Source: an uncultured Pontibacter sp. | GTDB taxonomy: Bacteria > Bacteroidota > Bacteroidia > Cytophagales > Hymenobacteraceae | Assembly: GCA_947499125.1 (NCBI GenBank) | Contig: CANMMP010000003.1 | Location: forward strand, 372,001-436,000 | Length of the DNA: 64,000 bases | Reading direction: 5' to 3' | Part shown: one piece after another, positions 55,819 to 64,000 of the stretch | Layout of the letters: every line of letters starts with the position of its first letter | Position numbering within the stretch: the first letter of the stretch is position 1 | The notes under the pieces: generated by a model | Told to the model about the DNA's origin: nothing | What the model saw: only the letters and a program-made list of their open reading frames with translations | Databases searched by the model: none | Made by a program: the position numbers and the translations under genes

Positions 55819-56817
55819 CTAAACTATAGTATCCTCTGCAAATTCAGAAAACTCTTCTAAAACAGCATCGGTCATGTATTCCAGCCTTTTTTCTTTTGAT
55901 AATTCTTCAACAGCATTATAAGAAATGAAAGTACAGGAGTTAGCTAAAACCAATTTGAATACTGGCCTCGACAGCTCACTCATTACTTTCTCTTTTCTTT
56001 CTATTGGAGCAACAATATGAGCCTTGATGGAAAGGTTTGGCTGCAATGCCATCAAATCAGCCATTCTTAAAATGCCTGAGTAAATTGAAGTTGTATGCTC
56101 TACTTCGAATGCACGAACTATAGTTCGGCCTTTTATCCAAAGCACATCAATGTTCTCAACAGTCTTTAATGTGTCAAGATCATAGTTGAGAGGTAGATCT
56201 TTTAAAATAGAACTAGGCTTGGCTGCCCATACTTCTGCAATTCTACTTCTATCGTTTTTAGGAAGCCAAATCTTATAACCCATACGCTCACCTATCTCGG
56301 CAAGTAGAGCTTGTATCTTTATCGAGTCACGAGTAAGTGGTGGTTCTTCAATTAACTCATCCGTCAGAGTTACTATTGCTTTTGCTTCGTTTTCTGAAAC
56401 TATAGGAGTATCAACTTCAAAAGGTGTAAACTTGTCTATTCTGTTATTTATAAACTCTTGATTTAGGAGATCACAAGCAAGCTGATCTGAAATTGGTTTA
56501 GAACCCTGGATATATTTGATGCTCCACGATTTGCCTCCTGCTTGTGAAAGTAAAGAAATGTCAAAAGGCTGGCAGTATTCTAATTCTTTTACACTTAAAG
56601 TGTGCTTATACCTGTCACTATCTGGCCAAGGCTTTAGGTCAGTAAGTTTGTCCAGCTTGAATCGTGCGCCGCAAAGTGTCTTTTTCCCAACTTTAACAAC
56701 CAGGTAAATTAAATCATTTGGCTGTGGGCCACGATGTGAGAACCCAGCCACTTGTTGTTCAACACAAATATTATAGTTCTCAACAGAGGTGGAACAGTGC
56801 AGGATTCTTGTGCTCAT
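55819..56817 (-). CDS. Putative PUA/EVE-like plus PD-(D/E)XK-like nuclease protein
   Basis: A 332-residue protein of no family I can name with certainty. Residues 1-120 look like a beta-barrel of PUA/EVE type (QPNDLIYLVVKVGKKTLCGA), possibly reading modified bases. Residues 165-300 contain IQALLAEIGERMGYKIWLPK, then NIDVLWIKGRTIVRAFEVEH, whose D...E-x-E layout resembles a PD-(D/E)XK nuclease core, then TTSIYSGILRMADLMALQPN. Both domain calls are inferred by eye. The gene is AT-richer than its neighbours, and its stop is 7 bp before the Crp/Fnr start. A role in restriction or defence is possible but unproven. Confidence 0.55.
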   Translation of the reverse strand: MSTRILHCSTSVENYNICVEQQVAGFSHRGPQPNDLIYLVVKVGKKTLCGARFKLDKLTDLKPWPDSDRYKHTLSVKELEYCQPFDISLLSQAGGKSWSIKYIQGSKPISDQLACDLLNQEFINNRIDKFTPFEVDTPIVSENEAKAIVTLTDELIEEPPLTRDSIKIQALLAEIGERMGYKIWLPKNDRSRIAEVWAAKPSSILKDLPLNYDLDTLKTVENIDVLWIKGRTIVRAFEVEHTTSIYSGILRMADLMALQPNLSIKAHIVAPIERKEKVMSELSRPVFKLVLANSCTFISYNAVEELSKEKRLEYMTDAVLEEFSEFAEDTIV

Positions 56818-56884
56818 TATTGTCGGGTAAAGTGCATCTTAATATAGTATAAAGTTAATCTATAATTATACATCTTCCTAATAC

Positions 56885-57169
56885 TCACCGCCGCTGCTCA
56901 AACTTCTCAAATCCATTCAATTTGTGCAGTTCTTTCACTTCCACTTTATCAACCCGAGCGTGTTCGGGGCCTTTGTGCAGCCAGGTTACCAGTTTTTCTA
57001 ACTTATCGGGGGCGCCTTCGGCTTCCAGGTACACGGTGCCGCCTCGCTCATTCAGTACATAACCGGTCAGGCCCAGTTCTTCAGCTTTCTCCTGGGTGCT
57101 GGCCCTGAAAAATACGCCTTGCACTTTGCCGTGTATCCGGGCTTCGATGTGTTTCTTTTCCTGCTTCAT
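56885..57169 (-). CDS. Acylphosphatase
   Basis: Hydrolyses acyl phosphates, 94 residues, the typical size. The catalytic loop is IHGKVQGVFFRASTQEKA (the Arg holds the phosphate) and the second residue is the Asn in GYVLNERGGTV. The start is ATG 57169. The gene is alone, 115 bp from the divergently placed nuclease-like gene's promoter region. Confidence 0.95.
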   Translation of the reverse strand: MKQEKKHIEARIHGKVQGVFFRASTQEKAEELGLTGYVLNERGGTVYLEAEGAPDKLEKLVTWLHKGPEHARVDKVEVKELHKLNGFEKFEQRR

Positions 57170-57369
57170 CAAACTATAAACTATAAGTAAACCGATTTTC
57201 AGAAGAACGTGCCGGGCAACTATAGGTTAAGGAAAGCTATTTTATAGTTCCAGCGAACGAAAGCCGGGCAAGTGGTTGTTTCAGAGTATAGAATAAGGCA
57301 ATCAGGCAACTATAAAGCTTGCCATAGTTTTGAGTAGCGCAAACTATAGCTGAATCCTGAAAAATGCCT

Positions 57370-57377
57370 TATCTTTA
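57370..57377 (+). promoter_or_regulatory. Possible -7 element upstream of the serine dehydratase gene
   Basis: TATCTTTA is one base off TAnnTTTG and lies 43 bp before the start codon. No clear -33 element was found. Confidence 0.3.
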
Positions 57378-57420
57378 ACGCCCTGCCGTTAAGGTGGCGG
57401 GTATATAAAAAGAAATACGT

Positions 57421-58326
57421 ATGTCATTACTATTCAACGACTTTAAGAGCTGGGGCAAGCATTGCGCTGAAACCGGTGAACCACTATACCAGCCTGTACT
57501 CGAATACGAAATTGAGCAAAAAGGCCGCACCGAAGAATTTATCTGGGAAAACATTGCCAAAGCCTACGAAGTGATGAAGGATGCCGTAAAAACCGGCCTC
57601 ACCGAAAACATGACGTCGCGCTCGGGCATGGTGAACAATGGCGCTAAAAAAGTGGCCAACTCTCCTGTAACGGTATTGTCGCCGGAGTTCCAGATGCTGG
57701 TGTCGCGGGCTTTGGGTGCAAAAGAAGTAAACTCGTGCATGGGCCGCGTGGTGGCTGCTCCAACGGCTGGCGCATCGGGTATTTTGCCGGGTGCGTTTAC
57801 TACGCTACAAGACCTGCATGGCCTGGAAGACAGAAAGATACACGAAGCCCTGTTGGTGGCGGCCGGTATTGCGCTTATTATAGAGCAAAACGCCTCGCTG
57901 GCAGGTGCTGTAGGTGGTTGCCAGGCCGAAACTGGTAGCGCGGCTGCTATGGCGGCCGGCGGTATAGTTTACTGCTTAGGCGGCGATGTGCCGCAGGTAT
58001 TTAATGCGGTGGCTATAACTATACAGTGTATGCTTGGCCTGGTGTGCGATCCTGTTGCCGGCTTAGTAGAAGTGCCATGCATTGTGCGTAACGCCAGTGC
58101 GGCTGCTATTGCGTATTCATCATCGCAGTTGGCCATTGCCGGCGTAGACCCTGTTATACCTGTAGATCAGTGTGTGGCAGCCCTCGGCGAAGTAGGCGAA
58201 AGCATGGAACGCAAGTATAAAGAAACCGCTGAAGGTGGCTTAGCAAACACCCCAAGAGCCCGCGAAATAGAAAGTTTTGTGCTGGTGCAAGATGTAGAGA
58301 TTCTTCCTGACGAAGACCCAGAATAG
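57421..58326 (+). CDS. sdaAA: L-serine dehydratase, iron-sulfur type, alpha subunit
   Basis: Deaminates L-serine to pyruvate and ammonia using a [4Fe-4S] cluster. The 301-residue protein has the alpha-domain features: TSRSGMVNNGAKKVA, RVVAAPTAGASGILPGAFTT, GGCQAETGSAAAMAAGGIVY, and LVCDPVAGLVEVPCIVRNAS with Cys residues that bind the cluster. The beta domain is neither fused nor next door, so the partner (if needed) lies elsewhere. It has its own terminator. Confidence 0.92.
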   Translation: MSLLFNDFKSWGKHCAETGEPLYQPVLEYEIEQKGRTEEFIWENIAKAYEVMKDAVKTGLTENMTSRSGMVNNGAKKVANSPVTVLSPEFQMLVSRALGAKEVNSCMGRVVAAPTAGASGILPGAFTTLQDLHGLEDRKIHEALLVAAGIALIIEQNASLAGAVGGCQAETGSAAAMAAGGIVYCLGGDVPQVFNAVAITIQCMLGLVCDPVAGLVEVPCIVRNASAAAIAYSSSQLAIAGVDPVIPVDQCVAALGEVGESMERKYKETAEGGLANTPRAREIESFVLVQDVEILPDEDPE

Positions 58327-58334
58327 TTAGAAAT

Positions 58335-58358
58335 GTAGAGGCGCAATACTTTGCGTCT
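58335..58358. repeat. Short hairpin repeat, GTAGAGRCGCAATAC family, copy 3
   Basis: AGGCGCAATACTTTGCGTCT (58339-58358) differs from copy 2 by one base in the stem (G-U pair). It is right after the serine dehydratase gene. Confidence 0.75.
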
Positions 58359-58365
58359 GAGTGTT

Positions 58366-58404
58366 AAAAAAGGTAGAAAGCCAGTGTGGTTTTCTACCTT
58401 TTTT
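58366..58404 (+). terminator. Terminator after the serine dehydratase gene
   Basis: AAAAAAGGTAGAAA and its exact reverse complement (58391-58404) form a 14-bp stem with an 11-nt loop and T run. Confidence 0.9.
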
Positions 58405-58472
58405 ATTTTATAGTTCAGGCAACTGTTTTTATAGTTTGGGAATCTTTGTAGTAGGAAACTATAGTTATAGAA

Positions 58473-58622
58473 TGTCATTTCGAATACTCTTGAGACGGGA
58501 GTCGAAGAGAGCCAGCGTAGCTGTGAGGAATCTTATACAGCTTCCGGATAGGGCAAATAAAATCCCTCGGCTTTGATTAGGATGACAAGTAAAATCCTCT
58601 CTTGGGAGGGGCAGGGGTGGGT
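58473..58622. repeat. Dispersed repeat sequence between sdaAA and the next lipoprotein gene
   Basis: The segment starts TGTCATTTCGAATACTCTTG, contains GAGGAATCTTATACAG and ends near GATTAGGATGACA, which resembles dispersed elements bounded by GTCAT/ATGAC. It is followed by CTCTCTTGGGAGGGGCAGGG (58597-58616), an arm of the CCCC family. No gene lies in the 370-bp gap. Confidence 0.55.
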
Positions 58623-58696
58623 TTATACTTTCCCCGAGAAATCAACCGTAACTATAAATTGCTTACAAAACTGCATTAACCGCCAACTATAAACTA

Positions 58697-59422
58697 ATGA
58701 AGAAGTACCTGTTGATCGCGACGCTCGCCAGCGTATTTGTATTTACATCCTGCTCTGTTCCTCAAATGGCGCTGGAATCTAACTTTAAAGAACAGGCCAG
58801 GGAATTACCCATAGAAGGCCGCAAAACGCTTAAGCCGAACGGCGATTTTACTATTGGCAATTACACTGTAGGAAACATAAAACGAGGCTGGGTAAGAAAA
58901 AGCGGCTATTCCATTTTCGGTTATAACGACGAGGAAGCTACTCAGAAATACCAGCTGAGTTTGCAGCACCCGGATGGCAGCCAGTGGTACATATTTGCTG
59001 CCAGCTACCTGGGCATTACCTCGCTGCAGGATGGCAAAGGCTTAACTATAGAATTAGAGCCCAACAAGGAATTTTATGCCAGCGAGTTCACATCGCCGGA
59101 AAGTGGTAACTGGCACCTGGTAACTATAGACCCACGTCATTATTTTAAGCGTAAAGATTTTACAGGCGAACTCTCCAATGGCAGTACCACTTTTAAGGTA
59201 GAGCCGGTTTATAAGTTCGAAGGGAAATCCCTGCCACTGTCTGAGATAGTTGGTTATGAGTTTAAAGACGGCGAAGCTATAGTTGGGGCAGTGCAGGTTA
59301 TAAACAATGGCAAAGTATGGTTAAAGCCTAACTTGCAGGAAGATACGCAAATGGTTTTGGCCAGTGCCATGGCATCGTTGTTGCTATATAACAAACTGGA
59401 AGAGAGCTTTCAGGATAATTGA
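58697..59422 (+). CDS. Lipoprotein of unknown function
   Basis: A 241-residue lipoprotein; the signal MKKYLLIATLASVFVFTSC gives an acylated Cys at 19. The mature protein is beta-rich (TIGNYTVGNIKRGWVRKSGY, LSLQHPDGSQWYIFAASYLG) with no Cys, and ends in a helical tail. I cannot place it in a family. It precedes the DUF4407 gene by 157 bp on the same strand. Confidence 0.7.
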   Translation: MKKYLLIATLASVFVFTSCSVPQMALESNFKEQARELPIEGRKTLKPNGDFTIGNYTVGNIKRGWVRKSGYSIFGYNDEEATQKYQLSLQHPDGSQWYIFAASYLGITSLQDGKGLTIELEPNKEFYASEFTSPESGNWHLVTIDPRHYFKRKDFTGELSNGSTTFKVEPVYKFEGKSLPLSEIVGYEFKDGEAIVGAVQVINNGKVWLKPNLQEDTQMVLASAMASLLLYNKLEESFQDN

Positions 59423-59579
59423 ACTTAACTCCTGAAAACTGCTGTTGCCGTTTTAACGCAGTTTCATCACATTTTGCAGGTGGTTCGTCACATTTTTGAG
59501 AGCCAAAAGTATTAAAATCAGTAAGTTGCGCGTTTATATAGCAGGCTGCCTTAACGTCAGTTTTATCCAGTAGAAATAC

Positions 59580-60755
59580 ATGAAGAAATTTTTTTGGTGG
59601 TGCGCCGGTGCCGACGACACCATTTTAGAGAAATGCTCTAAATCGGAGCACATAAAATATGCCGGTGTAGGCGCCACCGTTCTGTTTACGGGCATATTGG
59701 CCAGCATCTCGGGTGGCTATGCCCTTTACACTGTTTTCGATTCGGTGCCGATGGCTGTGGCTTTTGGTTTGCTGTGGGGTGCCGTAATTTTTAACCTCGA
59801 CCGTTTTATAGTTTCCACTATCCGCAAAGAAGGCCGTTTCTGGAAAGAGCTGCTGATGGTTACGCCACGTATTTTTCTTGCGCTGGTGCTGGCAGTTGTT
59901 ATATCTAAACCGCTGGAGCTAAAAATATTCGATAAGGAAATACAGGCTATACTTAAAGAAAAACAAGCCGAACTGGCTATTCAGCATAAAACCTTGGTAG
60001 GTAAGCAGTTTGCCGAAGTAGATTCTGTGAAAAGTGAGATAGCAGCCATCCGTGCCGAAATAGAAGCAAAAACTCAGGAGCGTAACAAACTATATGAACT
60101 GGTAGCTGCCGAAGCCGACGGAACAGGCGGTACCGGTAAAATTGGTAAAGGCCCTATTTACGAAGAGAAAAAACGCCAGTACGATAAAGTAGACGAAGAA
60201 CTCAAACTGCTGCAGGCCAGTGCTGCCGATCGCATCCTGGTAAAAGAAAAGCGCATTGCCGACCTGATGAAGCAGTACGATACCACTGTGAACGAAGGCC
60301 AGGAAAGCTTTTCGAATTATGATGGCCTGATGGCGCGCATTGATGCCCTGAATAAACTGCCCTGGCTGCCGGTTTTCTTCATTACGTTGCTGTTCATCAT
60401 GCTCGAAACGGCCCCGATATTTACAAAACTGATCACGAACAAAGGGCCTTACGACGATATTCTGAAAGGTGTGGAGCACGAGCGCACTACCCAGGAAATG
60501 CAGCGCGTAGCTGAGCGACAAAAGCAATTTGATACCCGCCACGCCGTAGCCGAAGCCAAATTTGCTGCCCGACAGGAATACGAAATGGAAGCCAAACGCG
60601 AAGAAGAACACCTGAAGTCTGATGCACACTTAGAGACGGTCCGTGAATCGGCAGCTGTTTGGCGAGAGCGCAAACTGGCCGACATAAACCGCAGCCCTAA
60701 CACTGCCGCCGATATACTGAATGATGGCGAAGAGAACGGCTACTATAAGTGGTAA
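59580..60755 (+). CDS. DUF4407 membrane protein
   Basis: A 391-residue protein with membrane segments at about 27-52, 58-78, 95-113 and 262-282. The N-terminus is MKKFFWWCAGADDTILEKCS and the FNLDRFIVSTIRKEG loop is the family hallmark. Between segments 3 and 4 runs a long coiled coil (about 118-235, with IRAEIEAKTQERNKLYELVA), and a charged helical tail follows the last segment. The function of DUF4407 is unknown. Confidence 0.88.
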   Translation: MKKFFWWCAGADDTILEKCSKSEHIKYAGVGATVLFTGILASISGGYALYTVFDSVPMAVAFGLLWGAVIFNLDRFIVSTIRKEGRFWKELLMVTPRIFLALVLAVVISKPLELKIFDKEIQAILKEKQAELAIQHKTLVGKQFAEVDSVKSEIAAIRAEIEAKTQERNKLYELVAAEADGTGGTGKIGKGPIYEEKKRQYDKVDEELKLLQASAADRILVKEKRIADLMKQYDTTVNEGQESFSNYDGLMARIDALNKLPWLPVFFITLLFIMLETAPIFTKLITNKGPYDDILKGVEHERTTQEMQRVAERQKQFDTRHAVAEAKFAARQEYEMEAKREEEHLKSDAHLETVRESAAVWRERKLADINRSPNTAADILNDGEENGYYKW

Positions 60756-60776
60756 AAGTATAGAACTATAAAAAGT

Positions 60777-60813
60777 AAAACGCCTTGCCTGGAGATACCG
60801 GGCAAGGCGTTTT
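60777..60813. terminator. Bidirectional terminator between DUF4407 and kmo
   Basis: AAAACGCCTTGCC and GGCAAGGCGTTTT are perfect 13-bp arms around an 11-nt loop between convergent genes. Confidence 0.92.
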
Positions 60814-60834
60814 AATGTATAGTAAATTATAAAA

Positions 60835-62220
60835 TTATACTTCCTGGGCCTGGTAAGGCTGCAGTTTTGCTTTTTGTACCAGTTGCTTCTCCAGCAGTTC
60901 CTGTACCTCAGGCTTATTATAATCTTCTACAGTTTGTATGTGCTTCATTACTTTCTGCATGATCTTGTCCTGCTTGCGGCCGGTTTCGAGGGCATACGAG
61001 TAAGGCAGATCTGTAAAAGTAACCATGCTGTAAAGCGGTATCCATTTGTCGGGGTACTGCTGGCTTATTTTACTTTCTATTTTTTTACGGAGCAGGAAGC
61101 GGATATCAGCCACCTTATCGCGCATTTCAATAAAATTCATTACAGCCAGGTCGGCTATGGCATCTGCGTTTGGTTTACGGCTTCGTTCAAAAGCTTTAAA
61201 TAACGCTTCCCAGTTACCATCAAAGTTCTCGAGCATACTATCCAGCACCGAAATATCTTCGAAACCGGCATTCATGCCCTGTCCATAAAAAGGTACTACC
61301 GCATGGCTGGCATCGCCTATCAGCAGCGCTTTATCTTCGTACGACCACGGAAAGCATTTTATAGTTACCAGGGTGCCGGTAGGGTTGCAGAAAAACTCCT
61401 GTGTAAGGTCTGGCATAAGTGGTACCGCATCCGCAAAAGCCTCCAGGAAGAAGTTAAGCAACTCCGTATCATTGGTGATAGTAGAGAAAGAGCGCTCGCC
61501 TTCATAAGGAAAGAATAACGTGCAGGTAAAGCTGCCGTCTATATTTGGCAGCGCGATCATCATGTAGTTGCCACGTGGCCAGATGTGTAAAGCATTCTTT
61601 TCGAGTGCCCATTCGCCGCCTGGCAGTGCCGGTATCGTTAGCTCTTTGTAACCATACTCCAGGTAGCTTTGCGAATAGTTAAAACGCTCGGTCTTCTGAA
61701 GCGCGCCCCGCACCATCGAAAAAGCGCCATCAGCCCCGATCATCACTTCAGGTTTTATAACCGTTATAGATTCGTCCTGGGGATTGCGCAGGTATACTTC
61801 GTTTGTTTTTAGGTCAACATCCTGCACTTGCTGGTTAAAGTGGTAAGTAATATCCGGGTTTGGCTCCGACAGGTTCATCAGGGCCACGTTAAGGCCACTC
61901 CGCGATACTGAATAAATGGCTTGTCCCTCTTTGCCATACGGCTGAAACGTAAGCTCGCCATCTTCGCTGTGCATTATGCGCCCATGCATAGGTATGGCTA
62001 CTTTGCGCACATCATCTTCTATGCCAATGCCTCTTAGTGCGGTCCAGCCACGGTCGCTCAAAGCCAGGTTTATCGAACGGCCGCCATCCAGTGTATTAAT
62101 TCGCATGTCGGGTCTGCGCTCGTACACATCTACTTTAAAACCGCGCTTTGCCAGGTACAACGATAGCAACGAGCCTACCAGGCCTGCTCCCATAATGGCG
62201 ATATTCTTTTTAGAGGTCAT
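60835..62220 (-). CDS. kmo: Kynurenine 3-monooxygenase
   Basis: FAD-dependent hydroxylase of tryptophan catabolism, making 3-hydroxykynurenine. The 461-residue protein from ATG 62220 has the FAD-binding IMGAGLVGSLLSLYLAKRGF, YERRPDMR, the family motif DGGRSINLALSDRGWTALRG, and GDASHAVVPFYGQGMNAGFE. An open frame extends 8 codons upstream, but without family similarity that I recognise. The other kynurenine pathway genes are not adjacent, so it may serve NAD synthesis. Confidence 0.95.
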   Translation of the reverse strand: MTSKKNIAIMGAGLVGSLLSLYLAKRGFKVDVYERRPDMRINTLDGGRSINLALSDRGWTALRGIGIEDDVRKVAIPMHGRIMHSEDGELTFQPYGKEGQAIYSVSRSGLNVALMNLSEPNPDITYHFNQQVQDVDLKTNEVYLRNPQDESITVIKPEVMIGADGAFSMVRGALQKTERFNYSQSYLEYGYKELTIPALPGGEWALEKNALHIWPRGNYMMIALPNIDGSFTCTLFFPYEGERSFSTITNDTELLNFFLEAFADAVPLMPDLTQEFFCNPTGTLVTIKCFPWSYEDKALLIGDASHAVVPFYGQGMNAGFEDISVLDSMLENFDGNWEALFKAFERSRKPNADAIADLAVMNFIEMRDKVADIRFLLRKKIESKISQQYPDKWIPLYSMVTFTDLPYSYALETGRKQDKIMQKVMKHIQTVEDYNKPEVQELLEKQLVQKAKLQPYQAQEV

Positions 62221-62308
62221 GATGTTCAGATGTTGGGCTGTCATACAGTGGTTGTAAAGTAACAGTTTCCTGCCATTTTTTACAACGATAAATATATTAC
62301 GCGGCTAC

Positions 62309-62905
62309 TTAGCTTAAAATGTTACGAAAAGTAAGGTTTATGCGGCTACCGGTAACCCGCGTTGTTTTGGGTACGGCGTGGTGCCAGTTGTGTTGGGTAG
62401 GCCCTTGCATAAGTAGCAGGCTGCCGTGCCGGATGGTTAAATAAACGTTTTTGAGGGCTTTGTTATATCTGTGCCTGAAACCGAATTTGCGCTCCGCTCC
62501 GAAGCTGACAGATGCAATAGCCGGTTCGGGTCCAAGTTCTGGTTCGTCGTCGGAGTGCCAGCCCATGCTGTGTTGGCCATTCTGGTAAAGGTTCAGCAAC
62601 ACGCTGTTGTAAGTATGGCCTGTGGCCTGTTCTACCTCCGCTTTGATATCTGAAAGTACCGGCAGCCATGGTTGGGGTTTGTTTTGAAGTCCCGAGTAAG
62701 TATAAGCTTTGTCGCCGTACCAGGCAGTAAGGCGGGGCATAAGGAGCTCCTTGCCAAACATACTGATATGTTCCTGTTTCCAGGTTATCTCTTGCTGCAG
62801 TTGGTTAAAGTACAGGTCGCTCTGTTCAGGCGAAAAAAACTGCGGTGCATACCTTACATCTGCATCAGGAAGTGGTATCCTCTCGAAGGGATGGTTTGTC
62901 AACAT
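62309..62905 (-). CDS. AlkB-like 2-oxoglutarate/Fe(II) dioxygenase
   Basis: A 198-residue dioxygenase of the AlkB family, which removes alkyl groups from nucleic acid bases. Iron ligands are the His/Asp of MGWHSDDEPELG and the later His in NWHHAVPKT. The Arg-containing SRINLTFR at the end binds 2-oxoglutarate. LLNLYQNGQHSMGWHSDDEP is the typical core. ATG 62905 or 62911 both work. The start overlaps the end of the antiporter gene by about 41-47 bp in another frame. Confidence 0.9.
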   Translation of the reverse strand: MLTNHPFERIPLPDADVRYAPQFFSPEQSDLYFNQLQQEITWKQEHISMFGKELLMPRLTAWYGDKAYTYSGLQNKPQPWLPVLSDIKAEVEQATGHTYNSVLLNLYQNGQHSMGWHSDDEPELGPEPAIASVSFGAERKFGFRHRYNKALKNVYLTIRHGSLLLMQGPTQHNWHHAVPKTTRVTGSRINLTFRNILS

Positions 62906-64000
62906 CTTCATCTCTGTAGTAGGGTGGTTCTTTTGTCTTCTTTTTGGTCCAGTCGAGGTAGCTCATGGCGTGGGTGGCAGTTACCCCGTGCAAAACGATC
63001 GAAACCAGAACTATAAACCCAACAATAGACCAGAGTTCGTTTGCTGCGATCAGGTTAACTTTATTTAGGGCAAAAGATAAATAAAAGAAAGAACCGATAC
63101 CCCGGATGCCAAAGAAACTAATAGCCAGCTTTTCGTGCAGCGATACTTTTACCCCGATCATGCCGATCATGGCCGTAACCGGACGTACAATAAACAGGAA
63201 GGCCAGGCCTACAAGAGCACTTTCCCAGGTCAGGTAGTTCAGGAGACCGGTAACTAAGCTCCCGCCAAAAACTATAAGCAGTGTCACCATTACTATCTGT
63301 TCTACCTGTGTAACGAAGTCGTGCATTTCGGTATGGTACTTATCATCCTCCTCGAAGCTACTCATAGTTAAAGCCGTTACAAACACAGCCAGGAAGCCAT
63401 ACCCGTGTGCCATTTCGGTTAAGCCATACGAAACCAGCGTAGCCGAAAGCGCCAGGAAGCCATCGTTTGGTTTTGGGAAATTCCTGAACCTGCGGGGGAG
63501 ATTAAATATAAGTTGACCTAGGCCCCATCCAACTACATAGCCTATGCCTAAGCCGGCCACGATCCGGTATATAAGGTCCCGGTACACCCATTCGATTAAC
63601 CAATTGCTCTCGGTGCCGGCAGCTACTGCAATTACAACAGCCAGCCACGTAAACGGAAAGGCCATGCCATCGTTTAAACCAGCTTCGGCAGTCAGCGAGA
63701 ACCGTACATCGTCTTCTTCTGTGTCGTCGGGGGGGCCTACCTGTACCTGTTCGGCCAGTACCGGATCGGTGGGGGCAAGTACAGCACCTAATAAAATAGC
63801 CGCTGCCGGTACCAGGCCCAATATTCCCCAGCCCATTAGTGCCAGTCCTGCAATGCAAAGCAGCATCGTTATACTTATCAGCCGAAGCGGTATCTGCCAG
63901 TTCTTCCAGTTAAAATGCCGCCTTATCTTCAGGCCGGTGCCCATCAGCGAGATAATCACCACAAGTTCGGTGAGGTGAACTACGTAATCTTCCTGCCACA
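62865..64000 (-). CDS. CPA1-type Na+/H+ antiporter, 5' part beyond window
   Basis: Partial gene: the frame runs off the right edge, where it reads WQEDYVVHLTELVVIISLMG, and ends at 62865. About 378 codons are visible. Many membrane helices and the CPA1 signatures GAVLAPTDPVLAEQVQVGPP and TAEAGLNDGMAFPFTWLAVV are present (the Asp/Asn pair binds the ion). The soluble end is short (YRDEDVDKPSLREDTTS). The gene downstream overlaps its end. The whole protein is likely longer at the N-terminus. Confidence 0.9.
   Translation of the reverse strand, partial: WQEDYVVHLTELVVIISLMGTGLKIRRHFNWKNWQIPLRLISITMLLCIAGLALMGWGILGLVPAAAILLGAVLAPTDPVLAEQVQVGPPDDTEEDDVRFSLTAEAGLNDGMAFPFTWLAVVIAVAAGTESNWLIEWVYRDLIYRIVAGLGIGYVVGWGLGQLIFNLPRRFRNFPKPNDGFLALSATLVSYGLTEMAHGYGFLAVFVTALTMSSFEEDDKYHTEMHDFVTQVEQIVMVTLLIVFGGSLVTGLLNYLTWESALVGLAFLFIVRPVTAMIGMIGVKVSLHEKLAISFFGIRGIGSFFYLSFALNKVNLIAANELWSIVGFIVLVSIVLHGVTATHAMSYLDWTKKKTKEPPYYRDEDVDKPSLREDTTS

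Noticed and set aside
56114-56127. CGAACTATAGTTCG as a regulator operator
   Set aside because: It is inside a coding region and is one of many ACTATA palindromes; no reason to treat it as a single operator.
46130-58640. Repeated intergenic units as a CRISPR array
   Set aside because: The repeats are inverted, irregularly spaced and scattered over kilobases; no direct repeats with uniform spacers and no cas genes.
60090-60629. 179-codon minus-strand frame within the DUF4407 gene
   Set aside because: Antisense shadow of the coiled-coil region; no motif, signal or independent spacing.

Overview
The window looks like chromosomal DNA of a Cytophagales bacterium, most likely a Hymenobacteraceae/Pontibacter-type organism. 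This placement rests on gene content, not on a database search. It has a type IX secretion/gliding cluster (PorP-like protein, GldK, GldL, GldM, GldN, and SprE/PorW on the other strand), families largely confined to Bacteroidota (DUF4271, DUF4286, DUF5362, DUF5686), an ATP synthase operon without beta and epsilon, no obvious Shine-Dalgarno sequences, and promoter elements of the TTTG / TAnnTTTG type. No tRNA, rRNA, CRISPR array, prophage or transposase gene was seen.

Layout. 1-8.3 kb: a conserved gene broken by an in-frame TAG (left edge), a prolyl oligopeptidase, small membrane proteins, an acyl-ACP thioesterase, a GNAT acetyltransferase and a DUF3052-OmdA fusion. 8.3-11.8 kb (minus): a TonB-dependent receptor with a small lipoprotein and a His-rich exported protein, probably for metal acquisition. 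12-19.8 kb: htpG, a MORN-variant lipoprotein, yraN, lipB, a WecA/TagO-type transferase, DUF4271 and hemD. 20-25.6 kb: the porP-gldKLMN secretion cluster. 25.6-32.6 kb (minus): uvrC, a class A PBP and sprE/porW. 32.9-38.7 kb: the ATP synthase operon (two AtpI-like genes, then a, c, b, delta, alpha, gamma). 38.8-43.6 kb: PafA-type phosphatase, pyrophosphatase, UbiA-like protein, Nnr. 43.7-47.2 kb: a DUF5686 outer membrane protein and a PAP2 phosphatase. 47.6-52.6 kb: nuoA-nuoB-nuoC and nuoD on the minus strand, separated by 2 kb carrying opposite-strand genes and repeats. 53-64 kb: an NHLRC2-like thioredoxin/NHL protein, DinB, Crp/Fnr regulator, a putative PUA/EVE-like plus nuclease-like protein, acylphosphatase, serine dehydratase alpha, DUF4407, kynurenine monooxygenase, AlkB-like dioxygenase and the C-terminal part of a CPA1 antiporter running off the window.

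Two patterns cut across the genes. The hexamer ACTATA/TATAGT (with AGTATA/TATACT) occurs remarkably often in coding and non-coding DNA on both strands. Several intergenic gaps are built of palindromic REP/MITE-like elements, including a family whose arms read like TCCCC(T)TGAGGGG or GTCATCCCCCTGCCCCCTTC. These two patterns are the best leads for something undescribed. The protein-coding content is otherwise largely ordinary core genome.
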